Shown piece after piece: positions 44,714-56,663 of a stretch of 64,000 bases of DNA. The notes under the pieces are model-generated. The model did not search any database. It had not been told where the DNA came from and saw only the letters and a program-made list of their open reading frames with translations. A program made the position numbers and the translations under genes. The number at the start of each line of letters is the position of its first letter. The first letter of the stretch is position 1. Source of the DNA: Vitrella brassicaformis (Eukaryota > Sar > Vitrellaceae); assembly GCA_001179505.1 (NCBI GenBank), contig CDMY01000738.1:113578-177577 (forward strand), read 5' to 3'.

Positions 44714-45326
44714 TCGGGGAGGAGCAGAGGGAAAAGACGATCGCGAACTTCCCTAAACCCTAACCCTTGAGAGTCGCGAAAGTAACCACCGCGGTTGTTC
44801 ACATCATTTTAGGGGAGATCAGGCGATTGACACCATAACACAAGGCACGCACAGCCACACGTGGTACGATATCACCGCATGAAGATGAACCACCTCACTC
44901 AACCGGCGGCCCGGCCGGACAGCCGAGTCGTGTCTCACTCAGTGTTGTCGCATTGTACACGTAGCAAGGACGACATCTTAAATTCAAACACTGCTCCCGC
45001 ACGAGAGAAAATCAGCCGTCCGTAAGATCGCGCACCATCCAACTCATTAACTGACTACAGGCAAAAAAGCACACGTGTACTTGCATCTCCATCTCATCTC
45101 ATCTCATCTGTGTGCGTGTGTGTGTGAAGGTTGAAAAGGCCTCCCTCCCTCTTCCGTAGGCCGCCCAAACCAACTTAACTTGACACAAACAACAGAGTCA
45201 CTCACTCCCTCCCTCCGCACATGGCTTGGCACCACGACGTATATGAGCGCACCATCAGGCGAGGGGCCCGTGAACACACATGTGGTATGGTCACGTATCG
45301 ATCTGTCCATCCATCCGCTTGTTCGT
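44714..45326. other. Intergenic spacer with interstitial telomere-like motif
   Basis: CCCTAAACCCTAACCC at 44751-44766 and a CATCTCATCTCATCT run near 45090. AT-richer than neighbouring genes. No exon seen. Confidence 0.6.
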
Positions 45327-47514
45327 CTACTTGGTGACCAACTCTGTGAGCAGTCTCACCGCATACCCCGTGCCCACATTCTCCTTCCAATCCCACGCTG
45401 GACCAGCCGCATCTGATGGATGCACGGGGCAGACAGACCAACCAGAGAGAGCAGCCAACACATGAACATATATTGTGCGCCTTCCGTCATGTAGATGCCT
45501 GCTTCCTTTTGTTTGTGAGAGTCGGTGTCTTTCTCACGCACCTATGTGTGCCCACGACGCCTTGTCAACAAACTCCTTTAGAAACGTCGCTGCCGTGATC
45601 GCACCGCCCCAGCGGCCGCCAACGTTCTGAGACAGACCATATATGAACACAACACGCACCCCAACATGCAAACACGCATGCCATTCATCCGTCCATCCAT
45701 CCACCCATCTGTATGGGCCTCACCCACCTTGAGGTCGCTGATGGTGCCCTTGAGCTCCTCAGCAGCGTCGGGCAGCAGGGGCAGGCGCCACAGGGACTCG
45801 CCCGACACCTTGGCGGCCTCCAGCAGCGCCTCGCTGAGGGTATCGTCGGGTGTGAACAGCCCGGCGCACTTTGTGCCGAGCGCCACGATGCAGGCGCCGG
45901 TGAGGGTGGCGATGTCGATGATGGTCGTCGCCTGCACGGTCTTCTCGGCGTAGACCAGGGAGTCGTTGAGGATCAACCGGCCCTCGGCATCGGTGTTGCC
46001 AACCTGAATGAATGAATGGACGGACGGACGGCGTGCAGAAAGAAACAGAGAGAAGGGTATCGCATCATCGAGTTCGCAGGGTGATTGATTTGTCCTCTTC
46101 TGTAAGTACCTCGATGGTTTTGCCGTTAGATGCTGTGAGCACATCGCCGGGCAGGTAGGCGTTGTGGGAGATAAGGTTCAGCACAGCCTGCAAGCAGAGA
46201 GAAGAACACGGATGCCATCCATTCATTCAGCCAGCCGCCCGTGTGTTGTGTTGGTTTGCCTCACTCACCGGCACGATGAAGTGCACCTCGACATTCTTGG
46301 GTTTGAGCGCGCCGATGGCCTTGGCCACGCCCAACACAGCCGCACCTCCACCCCTGCACACAGACACCCAGCAAGCCGATCAGATCAACAGGGCATGAAT
46401 GTAGCCTGCTCTGCGTCAATATCTCCCTTACATGTCGAACTTCATCATTTCGATCATGCTGCCGACCTTGAGGTTGTACCCGCCAGTATCGTGACACACG
46501 CCCTTGCCAACCAACGCTACCTGCACACAACACAACACACAGACAGCGCGCTAGACACACGACCAGGAAAGGTCCCAAGCTGAATGGCTGATGTACCTTC
46601 TTCTTGGGGCTCTCTCCCTTCCAGCAGAGATGGATAAACCTGGGCGCGATCTCTGCCCCCTTGCCGACGGCCAGGTAGCTGCCCATGCCCAAGGCCCTGC
46701 ACTCGTCCACACTCAGGATCTTGCCCTCCAGCCCACCCTCCTGCGCCATCTTGATCGCCGCATCCGCCAGCGACGCCGGATGACAGTAGTTGGGCGGCAT
46801 CGACACCAAATCCTTGGCAAACAGCACCCCGGCGGCCATCGCCCGGCTCTCCGTGATGCACTTGTCGATATCGCCGGCCGTGAGGCCTGACGGGGGGATG
46901 ATGGTCAGGGCCTCGAGCAGTGGCAGGGGGGCGATCCTGTCGCCCGTCTTGAGGCGATTCTTGTGGGCGTCGTCACTCAGGGTGAGGAGCAGCGACTCCA
47001 GCACCGACTGCAGGATGCGCACCGGGCACGATGGCGGCAGCGCGAGGGTGGCCGCCTTGGCCTTCTCGCCCTTGATGGTCTTCCCGATGCACGCGCCGAT
47101 CTTGCAGCCTGCGGCGGCGTCGAGGGCGCTCATCTTGCCGAAGCCGAAGAGCGCGACGGACCGCACCTTGCCTGCCACTCGCGTGGTCATGGTGGACGCG
47201 GCCGCACCCTTGTACTCATGCAGCTCGATGCCCTCCTGCAACGCGCCCCCAAACACCTTGTCCAGATCACCTGCACACGTCCAAACACACACAAAATCCT
47301 CCCTATGGTTCGGCTCTCAGCAGCATGTTTTCCTCCCTCACTGACCATAGTCGTGCTCCATCTTGGCGGACTTGTCGGTTGATTCGTTCTGGCAGCACGG
47401 CAGCAGCAGGAGGTCCGCTGCCACGTCGGTGAGCGGCGTGGCCTCCACTGTGATCTTGAGCGCCGAGGCCGCGGGATCCTTCGTGAGCGGGATCTGGTCG
47501 AAGAGCGTCGTCAT
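45327..47514 (-). CDS. M17 leucine aminopeptidase
   Basis: Start [20 protein letters not shown] at 47514 (an upstream in-frame extension exists without support). Exons carry the N-terminal macro-like domain ([20 protein letters not shown]) and [20 protein letters not shown], then the catalytic blocks: [20 protein letters not shown] with the metal/active-site Lys and Asp, [20 protein letters not shown], the signature [37 protein letters not shown], and [20 protein letters not shown], ending [20 protein letters not shown] through [12 protein letters not shown]17 enzymes are hexameric two-metal exopeptidases that release N-terminal leucine and other residues. All the expected metal-ligand blocks are present. 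No clear signal or transit peptide from this start, so cytosolic is most likely. Confidence 0.9.
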
Positions 47515-48302
47515 GATGACTGTAAGGATAGCCTTTAAGCACCAAAACCCTCGGAGGTTTTCCTCTGCAAGCCAAGCTCGCAAGGATTTCCTAGGATATT
47601 GCGTGAAACTGTTCGTCATCACCAAGGGATGATTGTCGTTGGTTGATTGTATTGTATTGTATTGTATTGATTGTATTGTATTGATTGTATTGTATTGATT
47701 GTATTGTATTGTCCGTCGCAAGTGTGAGGGCCTTGTCTCCCGAACGATCCCGCTGCGAATCATCTGAGATCACCAATGGCGGCGAATTCCACCGACAAGA
47801 CCGAGGAGGAGATCCGGTGGTCTAAGCATCAGTTCGTACCAACCAAGCGGAGGGGAAGAACACACGCAGAAACAATGAACAACGCTCGTTGACTGCGAAA
47901 ACATGTCGCACACTACAAACAAGCGTGAGACATGCAACATGACACACATTCACGGTTGGGATGGACGGGATGCTTACGAATGGTATACGGTCGGATAATC
48001 ACTCCGTTTATGACAGAGCGACAAGTGCTGTCATCAATTCCCATCATCACATGCTCCCATCTATATCACATGAGTCAGGTAAAGTACACTCTCGCCTCTT
48101 CCCTCCCCGACTTTCATTGCATATGGGCCTGTAGATCTGAGACTGACCTACTGACTGACCGCTCGGCATCAAACGTACACTCGCATCGTCTCACACTTAG
48201 TCTCGCATCAAGAATGTGGGAGATGCCTGGCCTCACCGGCGATGTCTCCTAGCATACATGCCCAAAGATCTGATCACAGCTGCTGCCATTGACGTGGGTA
48301 TA
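47515..48302. other. Spacer with a pentanucleotide (ATTGT) microsatellite
   Basis: An array of TGTAT/ATTGT units interrupted by TTGATTG at about 47643-47712, about 130 bp upstream of the aminopeptidase start codon. The rest shows no exon. Confidence 0.6.
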
Positions 48303-50775
48303 TTAAGTGGTATAATACGGATGAGCAAAGAAGGGACAGAGCTCTGTCAGCCGGACATTATCATACACGGCAGGCTGCAGCGCGCGCAGGACGAACAGGG
48401 TGATGTAGGGCGCCCACACTGCTGTGAACACAGCAGTCGCGGCTAACAGTGTTGTCAGCCTGAACGTCAGGACTCCAGGCTCATCCTCGGATCGCAGAAT
48501 GGGCAGATTGTGCAGCCGCGTCGATACCTGCAGACATCCACAGCACAATCAGGGGAAGGACAGTACGGCCGCGCATGTCTAAAGGCTGCCATCGTATATG
48601 TCTCCCTTCGCTATTCCCCCACTGACCATATAGAGGATGACTTCGCATGCCATCTCGACAGCGACCAGGAGACACAGCCCGCCCAGCCTCTCGAACAGCC
48701 GGGACAGCGAGAAGGGAGACAGCAGTTGCTCCATCAATATAAGTGATAGATTGATGAAAATCAGAATCAGGCTCTCGGCCTGGTTGTAGGCGTGCTGCTG
48801 GTCGCTCAAAGCTCTGAGATACCTTGGGCGGACGTCATACGCCATGAAATTGCTCTGCAGATGGATCACGGATGTCATGGACGACAGTCCGCTCGAGCTG
48901 GACCGCATGCGCCGTCCCGCTCGCACCACACTCTGATAGATCTCACTCGACGACCGCCGCGGTTCCCCACTGCCGGATCCATTGATGAACAGCGCTGGCT
49001 CTTTGTTGGTTGTTGCCTGTGTGCTGACTGTCTCGCTGCTGCCTGAAGCCCCAGAAAGACCATGGCGGCTAGCAGTGTCTCTCGGTTTGCTGCGCCTATC
49101 ATCGGTCGGCTTGGCCGATCGGCCGTCGCGTGTGCGCATGAGCGCTCGGATGACGTTGGCATTGAACATGTCAACGTAGGGCACCGCCAGGTCACCCAGG
49201 AGGTCGTAGAGGGCGAAGAGCAGAGACGACTTGATCTTGTAGCTGAGGGCAGCCATTTCAGCCTGTATAAGGAAAATGCGTTTCGACATTCATGCGTTGA
49301 GAAGTGTTCATACTGACTTGCAAGAGGCGAGGTACGACTAGCGAGATCAAAGCGATTGGGAAGATGACGCAGTAGTTGAATAGAGGAGGGCCGTCTCGCA
49401 TCTTACGGGCTGTTCCGTTCACAATTGCCACCAAAGGAAAGCAGCTTAACAAACAGACGAATGCCAGTCGTGTCTTCTCGGTGTCCGTTGTGGCCCCCTC
49501 AGCTTTTGGCAGAAGGAGCCTCCCCCACAAATGCGAGGCAGCCCATGGTGTATACACAAGGAAGGTCATCTGAATCGTGTACAGCACCCGCCTCTTGACC
49601 ACTCCCGTCATGTCTCTCGACACGTGCCAAAAGAACCAGGGGACCATCACGGTGTACACTGCCCTTTCCAATCTGTGAGAAGGAAGCAGAAAGTACCCAT
49701 TGACAGAAGCAGATGCAGCCAGCGTCACAGGGCACATAGCTGCCAAACTGCATGTCTCACTTACGCAAAGGAAATCCAAGTATATGGTGTCAGCTGGGGG
49801 GATATGGCCAAGCTGCGGGCGATAGCATGAGCTGCTACGGTGATCGCCAAAAGAATCCACAACTCGCGGATGCGCCGGAGTATCCGACGTGGGCGGCACC
49901 CCTCAACCAGTGCGACAAACCAAACAAGAAATGCCGACCAGCCGATCGCAATGCGCGTGAAGTCAATAGCAACGCCCGCCATGTTGGACTCGCAAGTCTT
50001 CCATACCAGCGGCGCCGTCAAGACCAGCGGCACCGCTAGAACAAGTGCGAATACCACTTGTAATATAACCACTTGCATCACTCGCCGCAATGATCGCATA
50101 AAAGGCTCAGGGGAAAAACGTGCGCCAATCAGCACCTCCCTCACGTGGATTGTCTCTCCATCATCCACAACATTCTGCTCGTAGACGAGGTGCGATTCGA
50201 ACTCCTCGAAGGCCGCCGGGTATCCTGCAGACACCGGTGCGGACAGGTCAAGAGATGCAGCATTTGTGCTGTTGTGCCAAAGCCCGTTCCCATGATTCAC
50301 CGGCAGCCTTCTCGAATTCCAATTTCATTGCCTGGATGGCCACCTCTTCGGCCCTGTTGGCTGACGGCTCTGGCGCTCCCACCTCCGAGATGTCCGGCAG
50401 AGTGGTCGACTGTGACGCCGCGTGATGACAGGCGCTCCGGAAACCGTTAGTTTGACACGAAGGACTCCTCTCTCGTTCAAGATCAAGGTCCAGGGGGCAC
50501 TTGCTGCTGTGCATTTCTTTGCCGAGCCCTCCTTCGGTCGTGAGCTCTTGGGGCCTTCCCTGCTGGACGTGTGGCTGCGTTACGCACGTGTCCTCGCAGC
50601 TGGGGCCGAGGAAGTCGTGCACGTCCTCCCGAAGACCACATTCATGCAGCTCCTCACCGCCGTTCACCGGGCCGGGCTGTGGTGACTCATCGTCGCGGTG
50701 GCTGACACGTGGGCTGGCAGCATCACCATTGAGTGGGGGAAGGAAGATTTGTACTGCGTTCTCATGGAGCGCCAT
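48303..50775 (-). CDS. Large multi-span membrane protein, unknown family
   Basis: Start MALHENAVQIFLPPLNGDAA at 50775 with a long disordered N-terminus (to about residue 170), then an exon from about 50247 downward (VYEQNVVDDGETIHVREVLI) leading to paired membrane segments: VVILQVVFALVLAVPLVLTA, IAIGWSAFLVWFVALVEGC and LWILLAITVAAHAIARSLAI. Later exons give MCPVTLAASASVNGYFLL, LAFVCLLSCFPLVAIVNGTA, YCVIFPIALISLVVPRLLQ, a Ser/Arg-rich loop, LILIFINLSLILMEQLLSPF, LGGLCLLVAVEMACEVILYM, and a last exon with LTTLLAATAVFTAVWAPYIT, ending HPYYTT, TAA. Roughly ten spans. No transporter or channel signature is visible. Confidence 0.6.
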
Positions 50776-51400
50776 TGTGCCGCCGGATAGCGGCCCCCCG
50801 AACAATCAGTGGGAACCGGAGAGTTCGCGATCCAATCGCCACGAGAATGGCGAACGAAGATGTCGCATCGATGGTTCTGCACCGATCTGCTCTGTACTTA
50901 GTTGTTTCGGTTGACCCTGTACTTAGTTGACTGACCGTTTACGGGTCAACAATTGAAGTATCTAGGGTTTTGGTCCGTGATCATAGCAGGGTGCGGTGAC
51001 CTTCTTTCTTGGGTGTCTAGACGTGTGGAATGGAACACCGCAAGTGCCTTATCAAACGAACACAAATATCAGTCAACACCGGTCATTCCATCCATCCAAC
51101 ACTGACTGTCCCAGTGCCTCTACACTAGACCCCCGATGACATGACCGTCGCACGCCATTCAAAGCCCTCAACCCACAACAACGCGGCACGCGCAGGCACT
51201 CATGCAGCAATGCACCCACAGCGCATGGCCACCCCATCAACACACAGCCGGCCATTCGTCCATTCCTACATGCAGGCAGGCAGGCAACCGCGGAACCAAC
51301 CGACTCAAGTCCATCCAGACACTGCTATGCTCACAGAAACTCAGAATGCCTGTGTGGGTGCGTGTGGGTGGTGAGATAGTACACAGCCAACCTCCCTCCC
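50776..51400. other. Intergenic spacer
   Basis: A short direct repeat (TGTACTTAGTTG at about 50894 and 50920) lies 120-145 bp upstream of the membrane-protein start. The rest is unremarkable; no exon seen. Confidence 0.5.
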
Positions 51401-52163
51401 TCATCTGCCGCTCTTCTCCTGTGCGTGTGCGGCCGCCTTGAGCAGGGCCTCCTCGATGCGCTGCTTGGCGTCCGGCGCCGCGGTCAGCTCCTCCTCCTTG
51501 CAGGCCGCTGAGGCATCCCGGAACACGCGGCCCATCTCTATCAAACCCTCCGCACGACGCCGACGCACCGACTCGTCAACCGCCATGTCCTTCAAAACCT
51601 GACACACCGATGAATGAATGGATCGATGGGCAGAGGGCAATCATATATCGGATTGTGTGTGTGGATGTGGTGTCTCGGTAGTCTGACTTTCTTGGCGGCC
51701 TGTCTGACGGTGGACTCGATGTCCATGACGGAGAGGCCCCACATGGTCTCCACAAACATGGGCAAGGTCTCCTCCATCTGCTTGAGCTGTCACCACACAC
51801 ACACACACACACAAGACACAAAGAGATGCACACACAGAGGTGAATGGATGGACGGACACACCACATGAGGCCCACCATACATACCTCCTCAGGCGTCGGC
51901 TGAAACGGGACGTCCTCCTCACTCTGTTGCTGCTGCGGCTGCTGTTGCTGCTGTGTCTCATGCCCCCCAGCAGCAGCCGGCTGGCCCTGCTGCTGCTGCT
52001 GCTGCTGCCGCTGCTGCGGTGGCGGTGGCGGTACCTCACTCCTGTCCGCCCCTGCACCCTCCTGGGCCTCGTTGGCCTCCCCCTCTGTCTTGCCCTCCTG
52101 CCTGGCACGCTGGGGGCTCTTGACGCGCTCCTGGAACTGACCTCGCAGCTTAGATGCCGCCTG

Positions 52164-52209
<46 letters not shown>

Positions 52210-54868
52210 GCGTGGGTGGTGTGATGTGTTGTGGGGTGAGAGGCGTGTGTTGTGTGTGGTGCCTGCCATGGCTACCGCGAGAGTGCGGACGCCTGAGTGA
52301 GCGAGTTTGAATGTGTTACTCGTGGCGCGGACGTTGGAGTGCCACTTGGCGAATCGACCCTCCAGACCCAGGAAACCCTCCTTGCCTACACACACACGTG
52401 ATGGTTTGTTGGGTTGGCTTGGTGCGCTGCTGCGTGTTGTCTGTCTGTCTGTCTCCCTCCCTCACCAAGGAATTGTTTGGCCCTGTTCTCGTACGTCCAG
52501 CCGATGGCCTCCACCATGGTCGCACCAAACGATTGCTGAAGACACCACAGGAAGAGACACAAAGAAGGCGCGATGCGATGGATGTCAGTCAGGTCAACAA
52601 ACACAGACAGCAACCACAGTTAGTTGCATACATACTGGCTGACTGACCTCGCAGAGCTCCTTGGCTTCCTTCTTGATGTCCTCCTTCCACGTGACGGGGT
52701 CGCCGGTGACGTACCCCTCGACGCGGTCACGCAGCTTGACAGCCAGGTCCACCTCGCGCCTCGTCTGCTTCCACTCCAAGGCCTTCTCAGCCTTGACACT
52801 CGGCAACGCCCCGGCCTGACACACACACACACACACACACACAGAGGGAGAGAGAGAGGGGGAGGGACAGAGTGGTCTTTGTGTGGTGGGGTGGTGGGTG
52901 TGTACCTCTGCGGCTGATTTGTCGACGAGGTCGACCATTGCGGCTAGTTTGAGAGTGCCGACGTAGGGCTCGAGCCGTTCGCTGCCGAAGAGCATGGTGA
53001 AGAACAGACCGGGGTCCATGAACTCCATCCGACTCGCAGCCTCCTGCACACACACACGCACACACGAGAGGAGAGGATGCTGTCTGTGCTGTGCTGCTGT
53101 GTCGTGTGTTGTGTGGGGGTCGGCCGACAGACCTTGCCGTATTCGTCGTACTGCTTGCGGCGCTCCTCATCCCCCAGCACCTGATACGCGGCGCCGAGCG
53201 CCTGCAGGAAGGAGACACACACGGCGACACACAGAAAGGCAGAGTACGTGTTGTGATGCAGACAGACAGACAGCTCCATCCATTCATCCATCCAGGCCTT
53301 CGCTGCTTGGCTGGCTGCCCGGCTGGCTGGCTGGCTGACCTGGAACTTCTCCTTGGCCTCAGGGTCATCGGGGTTCTTGTCAGGGTGACACTGCCGAGCC
53401 AACTTGTAGTACTGCTTCCTGCACACACACGCGCGCAAACGATGCCGCCCCTCTCTCGACCCCGCCATTCTGTCACCCAGCCACCCACCGGATTTCTGCT
53501 GGTGTGGCTGTGGTGGGTACGCCCAGCAGGTCATAGTATGCCGTGTCCTTGACCGTGCGGGGCTCCCGCGGCGCATCGGGGTTGTCGCGGGGGGGTGGCG
53601 GCGGCGGCGAGGGGGGCCCCTCGTCGGACTTCTTCGTCGGGGACGAGTCCGACTGTTCAAACAACCACAATCAGACAGACAGACAGACAGATAGACACCA
53701 TCAGGAGTCATGTGGGTGTGGGCATCCAGTGGCCTGTCTGCAGCTGCCTCACCTCTGTTGTTTCGGTGTAGGTTGGTTCCTCTGGCTGGCCGCCTTGGCC
53801 CTGCTGTGGCTCGGTGGTGTCGCCAGGGGGCACTGGGGGCGGCTGTGAGGTGTCTGGCGGGGGGGCGCCCTTTGCTGCGCGGCTGCGGAGGTCGGAGAGG
53901 CTCTTGAGCTTGGCGTCGGCCTCTTCTGGCGTGGATGAGTTGAGCACGCAATCGGCCTCCTCGGGCAAACTGTACCAACGATCTACCCACTCCTGATTGC
54001 GACACACAACACATGTGTCACGCGGAGAGAGGGAATGTGTGTGTTCGCTTGGTCCCTCACCCGTTTCTTCTTGTCCCATTTGCGGCCCTGTGTCCTCTCG
54101 GCGATGCACTCGGGCGTGTTGATGATCCCACGGCCTATCTGGTAACACGCGACACCCACACCTGAATCCAGCAATGCATCAAGGGACGCCCACACACCCA
54201 CACACACACTCACTCACACGCACACAGTCATTTAAGCTCCTTTTGCCACGTGTGTGCTACTCATACCTGTGACCGGCAGTATGACTGCCGACGCCACGCC
54301 GGCCGCACAGCCCTTGAAAAACCCCGACACACCCTCCTCACGGGCACCTATAGCGAGCGACACACGCACTAGTGCATGAGGTATATCGTCCCTCTCTCCT
54401 TGTCTCCCTGTCTATCTGGCTCGCTCACCCATGATAGGGTTGGCGACGAGGCTCGCGACGCCCGCCAGCACGCCCTTGCCCACAGACTTCACCCCGCTGG
54501 CAACACCAGCTATCGCATCCCTACACACAACACAACACAACACAACACAGCACACCGAAGACACACCAAGTCTGTCTGTCTGTCAGCAACCAGACTCACT
54601 TGGGTTTTCTCGTCGAGAAGAGTTCATTGAACATCCGTCGGGCGTCCTCCTCCGACAGCTCAGCAGGCATTCCAGGAGGCCGTCGCTGCTCAACTATCTC
54701 GTGATTGGGGGCACCCTCACCAGCCGGCGTCGGAGCCCCTTCAGCAGCACCCGACGCGCTCGGCTGGGCAGGAGGTGCAGGAGGGGGATCCATGGAGGCC
54801 GATGGAGACCCAGACGCCTGCATGGGCCTCTTCACCGTGCGAGGGCGGCCGGACGGCGAGTCACTCAT
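51401..54868 (-). CDS. DnaJ-X domain co-chaperone with Gly/Ala-rich N-terminal segment
   Basis: Starts MSDSPSGRPRTVKRPMQASG at 54868. Early exons encode repeated small-residue amphipathic stretches (DAIAGVASGVKSVGKGVLAG, GFFKGCAAGVASAVILPVTG). A Pro-rich linker follows, then a J domain: DTAYYDLLGVPTTATPAEIR, then YYKLARQCHPDKNPDDPEAK with the HPD motif, and ALGAAYQVLGDEERRKQYDE. After it come MDPGLFFTMLFGSERLEPYV, QSFGATMVEAIGWTYENRAK and a Gln-rich linker. The C-terminal exons (MFVETMWGLSVMDIESTVRQ, VLKDMAVDESVRRRRAEGLI) match the DnaJ-X (X-domain) pattern of plant and fungal proteins such as yeast Djp1 and Caj1. HPD is intact, so Hsp70 stimulation is expected. The N-terminal segment suggests membrane or lipid association, which is unusual for this family. 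Confidence 0.85.
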
Positions 54869-55157
54869 CGTCAGTCACAACAATCACGAGGGGAAGGAGA
54901 GGGACTCGGAAACACGAATGAAAGGATTCTCCGAAACACTTGCGAGCTTTGTGCGAGCTTCGCGAATGGATCTGCCCCCGCCTTGCTCCACGATCCTGGA
55001 TCTGGAGCCGCTGTCCGCTGACCATCGAGCTCTCAAGTACTTCCAGACACACCGACTCAAAACACTCATGACCCCACGCTGATCTGTGTGGCATCGGTGT
55101 GTCTGCAGTAGGCTGCAGTGGTGGCTGCAGTGGTGGCTGCAGTGGTGGCTGCGGTGG
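54869..55157. promoter_or_regulatory. Divergent promoter region between DnaJ-X and the right-arm membrane gene
   Basis: From 55004 on it is homologous to 28493-28627. It includes TGGCTGCAGTGG-type 12-bp repeats (about 55111-55157) next to the membrane gene start; the left arm has fewer copies. Confidence 0.5.
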
Positions 55158-56663
55158 ATGGCCTGGCTGCCGTGGACACGCCGTTCCGCTGATTATCGGA
55201 GAGTCGCCGACAGTCAGCCGCTGCTATCAGGAGCCACTGCTGATGGTGACGTCAGCGATTCCGACACTCAGCAGCACCTCGACATCGTCATCGCTGGTGG
55301 GGCTGGTGACGGTCAAGACCTGCTGCCGGATGTCCTGGGCCGTGTGTTCGCCTCATTGCTGCCTGTGGACGAGTCGGTGAGGGCCCGGGCGGTCGGCAAG
55401 ACATACAGCTCTCAGCTGATTGACGAGGCCTTCCTATGGCGCATCGACAGCTCCCTCGCCCAGCAGCAGCTCACCGGCCTCATCGACGTGGAGAGGGACC
55501 GCGGCGTCGACCCCTCGGCCCCTCCACTGCCGCCGTCTCTCTCGCGGCTTGGGTACCTCTCTCGCTGTGCCTATGTCATCGAGCAGGCGGCTCAGTGGCC
55601 CACGATGGTCACATTCATCAAGCTGGCGCGTGTCTGCGGTTTTGCTGGCCAGCTGCCGCTGGTGCTATCGGCTGAGAGTGTGGCGGCTCATGTGCCCGAC
55701 AAGGTCAGCTTCCAGCGGCTGCCGGCTACCATGGCCGTCTACAAGACGCTCGGGGGTCAGCTCCACAGTGACGACTCCCACCCCAGCAGCTCGGATGAGG
55801 GCCTCCAGCTGACGGAGGGCAAGAAGGGGTGGACTTTCTTGATTGTAAAGCCGATTTGGCCGCTGAATTTTCTCCTGAGTTTTCTCCTGACCTTAGTCTT
55901 TTCCGCCGTCTATGTGGTGGCCTGCGGGTGGGTGGTCGTGAGAATCCTGCGATGGACTTACAATGACACTTTTGGGCATGACGACAATCTTGGCGATCTC
56001 TTTGTGGATTGGCTGGTCTTCATCTTTGTTGGCGGCATCCTGAACATCTGCTTCCTTATAGGGGCCTCTGCTTTCGGGTTTGTGTTCGGTTTGCACGTAT
56101 GGCACCTGCCGCTTGTGAGGTTGAGGCGACTGCGATGGTTCCGCATCGGGAAGCAGCACCGTTTCCGCCTTGGCGAAAGGGACGAGTCGTTTGGGAGCTA
56201 TCACGAGTGCGATCCGCCCGTCAAGTGCGGCCGGCGCACCTTTCCCTCTTTCAGCTCATTCGCAATGGCCTCGTTGATGAAGCGAGCGGAACAACCCGGA
56301 TCTTCCATGAGGACGGTGGTCTCTGCCGATCTCGGCCGGAACCATGTCGGCTATCTGTCACTCCTGCGCGGCTCCTCCTTGGCCGCTGAATCAGACGCAG
56401 CCCGCATCGTCATCGATTGGCAACAGGACTGCGTGAGGGGGGGCCGCATGGTGGTCTTAATGCTGGGGGGTGGGACTGTGGTGGCCTTTGTACACCTCGA
56501 TGGTGACGGCAGCGATGGCGGGCGCGTTGCCGTAAAGACGACCGAGGTGGAGGCGGCGGATGGGGGCGGGCTCGACGAGCGGTTCCCCATCACTACGCTC
56601 GCCGTGCGGCAGCTGCTGCGGCGGTATGCTCTCGAAAATGAGACGCTTGGCCCCTCGTCATGA
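55158..56663 (+). CDS. Two-span membrane orphan protein, right-arm copy (501 aa)
   Basis: Single exon from MAWLPWTRRSADYRR to ENETLGPSS. Closely parallels 26960-28492: the same helical N-terminal domain (LLPDVLGRVFASLLPVDES), the same first span (LNFLLSFLLTLVFSAVYVVA), but a clearly different loop and second span (DWLVFIFVGGILNICFLIGA) and a shorter following segment (GSYHECDPPVKCGRR). The C-terminal domain (FVHLDGDGSDGGRVAVKTTE) is nearly unchanged. Both copies are open throughout, which suggests both are functional. The divergence focused on the membrane loop may reflect relaxed or diversifying selection. Function unknown. Confidence 0.75.
   Translation: MAWLPWTRRSADYRRVADSQPLLSGATADGDVSDSDTQQHLDIVIAGGAGDGQDLLPDVLGRVFASLLPVDESVRARAVGKTYSSQLIDEAFLWRIDSSLAQQQLTGLIDVERDRGVDPSAPPLPPSLSRLGYLSRCAYVIEQAAQWPTMVTFIKLARVCGFAGQLPLVLSAESVAAHVPDKVSFQRLPATMAVYKTLGGQLHSDDSHPSSSDEGLQLTEGKKGWTFLIVKPIWPLNFLLSFLLTLVFSAVYVVACGWVVVRILRWTYNDTFGHDDNLGDLFVDWLVFIFVGGILNICFLIGASAFGFVFGLHVWHLPLVRLRRLRWFRIGKQHRFRLGERDESFGSYHECDPPVKCGRRTFPSFSSFAMASLMKRAEQPGSSMRTVVSADLGRNHVGYLSLLRGSSLAAESDAARIVIDWQQDCVRGGRMVVLMLGGGTVVAFVHLDGDGSDGGRVAVKTTEVEAADGGGLDERFPITTLAVRQLLRRYALENETLGPSS

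Noticed and set aside
51900-52020. Leucine-rich membrane protein on the plus strand (LLRRRLKRDVLLTLLLLRLL)
   Set aside because: It is the complement of the poly-Gln exon of the DnaJ-X gene.
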